NCBI GenBank assembly: GCA_963799425.1
Contig: CAWCXA010000017.1
Coordinates: 124,001 to 188,000, forward strand
Reading direction: 5' to 3'
Length of the DNA: 64,000 nt
Source: CAVWSM01 sp963799425
GTDB taxonomy: Bacteria; Actinomycetota; Actinomycetes; Jiangellales; Jiangellaceae
Of this stretch, positions 60,430 to 64,000 are shown piece by piece. The stretch's first letter is position 1. Each line of letters begins with the position of its first letter. The notes below the pieces were generated by a model that saw nothing but the letters and a program-made list of their open reading frames with translations, was not told the origin of the DNA and did not search any database. The translations under genes were made by a program, and so were the position numbers.

Positions 60430-61854
60430 TCAGATGTCGTAGTAGAGCTCGAACTCGTGTGGGTGCGGACGAAGCCGGATCGGGTCGACCTCATTGGCAC
60501 GCTTCCAGTCGACCCACGTCTCGATGAGGTCGGGCGTGAACACGCCGCCCTCGAGCAGGTAGTCGTGGTCGGCCTCGAGTGCACCGAGCACCGCCGGCAG
60601 CGAGTCGGGCACCTGCGCGATGGCGGCGTGCTCGTCGGGCGGCAGCTCGTAGAGATCCTTGTCGACCGGGTCGGCCGGCTCGAGCTTGTTCTTGATCCCA
60701 TCGAGACCAGCCATGAGCATCGCCGAGAAGGCGAGGTAAGGGTTGCTCGCGGGGTCGGGCACGCGGTACTCGATGCGCTTGGCCTTGGGCGACGTGCCCG
60801 TCACCGGGATGCGAACGGCCGCGGAGCGGTTGCGTTGCGAGTAGACCAGGTTGACCGGAGCCTCGAACCCCGGCACCAGCCGGTGGTAGGAGTTGACCGT
60901 CGGGTTGGTGAACGCCGCCAGCGAGGATGCGTGTGCGAGCAGACCGCCGATGTACCACCGCGCGGTGTCCGACAGTCCCGCGTAGCCGAGCTCGTCGTAG
61001 AAGAGCGGGGAACCGTCCTTCCACAGCGACTGGTGGCAGTGCATACCGGAGCCGTTGTCACCGAAGAGCGGCTTGGGCATGAAGGTCGCCGTCTTGCCGG
61101 CGGCCCACGCGACGTTCTTGATGACGTACTTGAACAGCATCAGCTGGTCGCCGGCGTGTAGCAGGCTGTTGAAGCGGTAGTTGATCTCGGCCTGGCCGGC
61201 GGTGCCGACCTCATGGTGCGCACGCTCGACCTCGATGCCGACTCGCCCCAGCGCGGTGACCATCTCGTCCCGCAGGTCCGAGTAGTGGTCCATCGGTGAG
61301 ACTGGGAAGTAGCCGCCCTTGTAGCGCGGCTTGTAGGCCTGGTTGCCGCCATCCTCGACGCGCCCGGTATTCCACGCGCCCTCGATGGAGTCGACGTAGT
61401 AGTAGCCGGCGTTCTGCTTGGTCTCGAACCGTACGTCGTCGAAGACGTAGAACTCCGCCTCCGGGCCGAAGTATGCGGTGTCGCCTATGCCGCTGCTCTT
61501 CAGATAGGCCTCGGCCTTGGCCGCGATGTTTCGCGGGTCACGGCTGTAGGGCTCGTCGGTGAACGGGTCGACAATCGAGAAGTTCAGCGCAAGCGTCTTG
61601 GCCTTCCGGAACGGGTCGACGTAGGCCGTTGCCGCATCCGGCAGCAGTTTCATGTCGGACTCGTGGATGGCTTGGAAGCCGCGGATAGACGAGCCGTCGA
61701 ACATCAGCCCGTCTCTGAACGAATCCTCGGTGAAGGACGGCGCCGGCAGCGTGAAGTGCTGCATCACACCCGGCAGGTCGCAGAAGCGGACGTCGATGAA
61801 CTCGACACCCTCGTTCTTGACGAACGTGAGGAGCTCGTCGGAGCTGGAAAACAT
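60430..61854 (-). CDS. glnA: Glutamine synthetase type I
   Basis: 474 aa from ATG 61854 with GAGGAGG upstream. It has all GS-I motifs: MFDGSSIRGFQ, GPEAEFYVFD, GQAEINYRF, GSGMHCHQSLW, NSYHRLVPG, and RIEYRVPDPASNPYL. Tyr402 in DLYELPP is the adenylylation site, so this is the likely GlnE target. It makes glutamine from glutamate, ammonia and ATP and is the main assimilatory enzyme. The lower-case order glnA-RDD-DUF4191-lipB is typical of actinobacteria. Confidence 0.96.
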   Translation of the reverse strand: MFSSSDELLTFVKNEGVEFIDVRFCDLPGVMQHFTLPAPSFTEDSFRDGLMFDGSSIRGFQAIHESDMKLLPDAATAYVDPFRKAKTLALNFSIVDPFTDEPYSRDPRNIAAKAEAYLKSSGIGDTAYFGPEAEFYVFDDVRFETKQNAGYYYVDSIEGAWNTGRVEDGGNQAYKPRYKGGYFPVSPMDHYSDLRDEMVTALGRVGIEVERAHHEVGTAGQAEINYRFNSLLHAGDQLMLFKYVIKNVAWAAGKTATFMPKPLFGDNGSGMHCHQSLWKDGSPLFYDELGYAGLSDTARWYIGGLLAHASSLAAFTNPTVNSYHRLVPGFEAPVNLVYSQRNRSAAVRIPVTGTSPKAKRIEYRVPDPASNPYLAFSAMLMAGLDGIKNKLEPADPVDKDLYELPPDEHAAIAQVPDSLPAVLGALEADHDYLLEGGVFTPDLIETWVDWKRANEVDPIRLRPHPHEFELYYDI

Positions 61855-61957
61855 TCACCCTCCTCAACAGGTTGCGAAGACCGTACGAAGCAGGGGTTTC
61901 CCACCCGTGTCTCCACTGTTTCGAGCGTGTTACGCACAGCCAGGTAGCGTTTCCGGC

Positions 61958-62425
61958 GTGACCCACGGTTCGCAGGAGCCTGCCCACAAGGCCGGTTCGG
62001 ACTCGCCAACAGCAGCGTCTCACACGGCGCCCGGAGTACGGCTTGGTTTGCCGGCCTCCGGGCCAGGCTCGGTGGTCGGTTGGGGGCGGCGCATTGCGGC
62101 GCTGCTGATCGACTGGGCGTTGGCCAACCTCGTCGCGCTCGCGTTCGCCGGCTCCGAGGCGTTCAGCGGCTCGGCTCGATGGCTGCCGCTCGCCGTGTGG
62201 TTCGTCATGGTCTGGCTGCTCACCGGGCTCACGGGGGCCAGCGCAGGTCAGCGCCTGCTGCGTATCACGGTGCTTCGGCTCGACCACCGAGCCGTGGGAC
62301 TGGTCAGGGCGTTCGTGCGTACCGCACTGATCGCGCTGGTCGTGCCGCCCCTGGTGTTCGACCGCGACGGCCGGGGGTTGCATGACATGGCGGTCGGCAC
62401 CGTGGTGGTGCACGGGCCGCGCTGA
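61958..62425 (+). CDS. RDD-family membrane protein
   Basis: 155 aa from GTG 61958. After a 40-residue hydrophilic start comes the RDD domain: GWGRRIAALLIDWALANLVA (Arg and the two Asp-type positions), a second helix (LPLAVWFVMVWLLTG), GASAGQRLLRI and a last helix. RDD proteins are small transporters or accessory factors of unclear function. It is divergent from glnA1 and in the expected neighbourhood for actinobacteria. Confidence 0.82.
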   Translation: MTHGSQEPAHKAGSDSPTAASHTAPGVRLGLPASGPGSVVGWGRRIAALLIDWALANLVALAFAGSEAFSGSARWLPLAVWFVMVWLLTGLTGASAGQRLLRITVLRLDHRAVGLVRAFVRTALIALVVPPLVFDRDGRGLHDMAVGTVVVHGPR

Positions 62426-62442
62426 CCCGATCCGACAGAGGC

Positions 62443-63132
62443 TCAGGTGCGCGGGAAGCCACCCTTGGGGATGCGGGCGTTCTTGGGCAGCGGCCCCTTG
62501 GGGACGGGCACCGGCATGGTGGTGAGCGCCCGCAGCCGGTTGTTGAGCTCGGTCACCTCAGCCGGAGCGATGCTGCGCGGGAGCTTGTTGACGTGGCGCA
62601 CGAGCCGACGCAACGGCACCTCGTCGGGACCGTCGCCGACCACGACCTCGATCACCGGAACCTCGTAGGCGACCCGCGCGTGCCGCTTGCGCTCCTGCGC
62701 CAACAGCTGGCGGACACGCTGCGGCTGGCCTTCGCCGACGAGGATGATCCCTGGACGGCCAAGGACACGGAAGACAAGATCCTGGTTGCGGGTGACGGCG
62801 ACAGGTGTCTGGTTGACGATCCAGCCACGGCGCAACGTGCCCAGTGCTGCGGCGGCCCTGCCCGGCTGCCCCTCGAGCTGTGCGTAGGCAGCCTTTTCCG
62901 CCCGCCGGCCGAAGAAGACCGCGCCGGCAAGCAGACCCATCGGAATGCCGAAGATCAGCCACGCCCACCAGGTGCCGAGCAGCAGGCCGAGACCGACGAA
63001 CACACCGACGACAACGAGGAAGATCCCGAGGGTCAGCCAGCCAATGCGCGGGTCGGACCGCCGGGTCATCCGGTAGGTCTGCCGGATCTGCGCTAACCGC
63101 TTCGGCTTGTCGGGTGCTGCGTCGCGTGCCAT
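62443..63132 (-). CDS. DUF4191 membrane protein
   Basis: 229 aa from ATG 63132. Two helices at about 31-50 and 53-73 (WLTLGIFLVVVGVFVGLGLL, WAWLIFGIPMGLLAGAVFFG) are followed by a soluble C-terminal domain (WIVNQTPVAVTRNQDLVFRV). The family occurs in actinobacteria next to lipoate genes, and its function is unknown. It ends just short of the convergent RDD gene. Confidence 0.85.
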   Translation of the reverse strand: MARDAAPDKPKRLAQIRQTYRMTRRSDPRIGWLTLGIFLVVVGVFVGLGLLLGTWWAWLIFGIPMGLLAGAVFFGRRAEKAAYAQLEGQPGRAAAALGTLRRGWIVNQTPVAVTRNQDLVFRVLGRPGIILVGEGQPQRVRQLLAQERKRHARVAYEVPVIEVVVGDGPDEVPLRRLVRHVNKLPRSIAPAEVTELNNRLRALTTMPVPVPKGPLPKNARIPKGGFPRT

Positions 63133-63182
63133 GCCGTCAAGGGTACGGGCCCACCCGCGCGAGCCGTACGCGAGAGTGGCGG

Positions 63183-63833
63183 TCAGGCGGGCACTGGGGC
63201 GAGCAGCGACGCGAGGTGCTGCTCGACGACCGGGACTGCATCGCGAACGCTGACGCGCCGGCCGAGCTCGGCTGTGAGGGACGTCACTTCGGCGTCTGGC
63301 AAGCCGCACGGCACGATGCGCGTGAAGGCGCCCAGGTCGCAATCGCAGTTGAGTGCGAAGCCGTGCATGGTCACGCCCTGCGCCACGCGGATGCCGATCG
63401 CTCCCACCTTGCGGTCGGGTGCGCCGTCAGCCCCAGCGACCCAGACTCCGCTGCGTCCCTTGATGCGGGTGGTCTCCAGCCCGAGCTCGGCGCAGGAGGC
63501 AATCAGTGCCTCTTCGATCCGGCGTACGTAGGCGACGACGTCGACGGGCTCGAGCAGCCCCACGATCGGGTAGCCGACCAGCTGGCCAGGGCCGTGCCAG
63601 GTGATCTTGCCACCGCGGTCGACATCGATCACCGGCGTTGCGTCCAGCGGGCGTTCCTGCTGCTCTGTGCGCTTTCCTGCTGTGTAGACGGGTTCGTGCT
63701 CGAGCAGCAGAACCGTGTCGGGCGCCTCGCCCGCGGCGCGAGCAGCGTGGACCCGGCGCTGCTCCTCCCACGCTCGCTCATAGGGCACGAACTCGGGGTC
63801 CAGACCGAGGTGGACGAAGCTCAGTGAAGTCAC
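63183..63833 (-). CDS. lipB: Octanoyl-ACP:protein octanoyltransferase
   Basis: 216 aa from GTG 63833. LipB motifs: TWHGPGQLVGYPI, the catalytic Lys in RKVGAIGIRV and the nucleophile Cys in TRIVPCGLPD. It moves octanoyl from ACP to lipoyl domains, the first step of lipoate synthesis for pyruvate dehydrogenase. In many actinobacteria lipA follows at once; here only 50 bases separate lipB from the DUF4191 gene and no lipA is present. Confidence 0.93.
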   Translation of the reverse strand: MTSLSFVHLGLDPEFVPYERAWEEQRRVHAARAAGEAPDTVLLLEHEPVYTAGKRTEQQERPLDATPVIDVDRGGKITWHGPGQLVGYPIVGLLEPVDVVAYVRRIEEALIASCAELGLETTRIKGRSGVWVAGADGAPDRKVGAIGIRVAQGVTMHGFALNCDCDLGAFTRIVPCGLPDAEVTSLTAELGRRVSVRDAVPVVEQHLASLLAPVPA

Positions 63834-63941
63834 GTCGGCAGCGTACCCGCGCCGATTTCAGACACGCTCAGGTGTGACATGAGGCATTCCTGTGCACAGG
63901 ATGCACGCACCATGCCCCGGTATCGGTGACAATAGGCGGCG

Positions 63942-64000
63942 ATGTTCGGTCCGCCTCTTCTTCCCGGCTTCGTCGTCGAGGGCCCTTTGGGCCGCGGCGG
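63942..64000 (+). CDS. Start of a Ser/Thr protein kinase (partial)
   Basis: ATG 63942 opens a frame to the window edge (19 full codons). The end GPLGRGG looks like the glycine-rich ATP loop of Hanks-type kinases, and the preceding hydrophobic PGFVVEG fits the first kinase strand. The rest lies outside the window, so the assignment is provisional. Confidence 0.55.
   Translation, partial: MFGPPLLPGFVVEGPLGRG

Overview
The window is high-GC DNA from an actinobacterium. Supporting markers are a FasR (PucR-type) gene beside a fabD-fabH-acpP-fabF-accD cluster, homodimeric-type aceE, ppgK, glnE between two glutamine synthetases, many GTG starts, and families found mainly in Actinomycetota (DUF3145, DUF3052, DUF1918, DUF4191, the RNase H/phosphatase fusion). 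The genus is not resolved; a Propionibacteriales-like lineage is only a guess.

Layout. 0-2 kb is mobile debris: the tail of an unidentified reading frame, a truncated and frameshifted IS21-type transposase, a broken second gene, and the 3' half of a CAU-anticodon tRNA that looks like an attachment-site scar. 2-7.2 kb holds a MarR-like/DUF4097 divergon, an epoxide-hydrolase-like gene behind a TetR-like operator, and a YtrA-type GntR plus ABC-transporter operon. 7.2-13.5 kb holds a cupin, a DGPF/ECF sigma pair, a pirin, a DUF5995 gene, an ABC1 kinase and a DUF3145 gene. 13.7-20.3 kb is the type II fatty-acid synthesis cluster. 20.5-23.3 kb has a LacI regulator, a small companion ORF, an HhH-PHP protein and a VOC protein. 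23.4-28 kb is an accessory locus of a small membrane protein, a TPR-CHAT protease and a divergent cytoplasmic subtilisin. 28-43.5 kb is mostly core: aceE, a peroxiredoxin, tRNA-Val, an M1 peptidase, Nif3, a Zn-ribbon coiled coil, RNase H/phosphatase, an RNB nuclease, RNase P RNA, ppgK, ldh and map. 43.6-47.3 kb has a histone-like protein, panB and nadE. 47.5-56 kb has ArsR-MFS, a glnA2-like gene, an ABC exporter and glnE. 56-57.9 kb has an ArsR/SRPBCC pair and a DUF4394 protein. 57.9-60.4 kb is a degraded island bounded by two integrase C-terminal remnants. 60.4-64 kb has glnA1, RDD, DUF4191, lipB and the start of a Ser/Thr kinase.

How the genes work together. FasR probably controls malonyl-CoA supply and fatty-acid initiation and elongation as one unit. 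AceE and LipB both feed lipoate-dependent pyruvate oxidation. GlnA1, GlnE and the GlnA2-like enzyme form a nitrogen-assimilation block. The most unusual items are the divergent CHAT/subtilisin protease pair, a FabD carrying a lysine-less biotinyl/lipoyl-like barrel, and a dispersed 61-bp palindromic element present in two copies.
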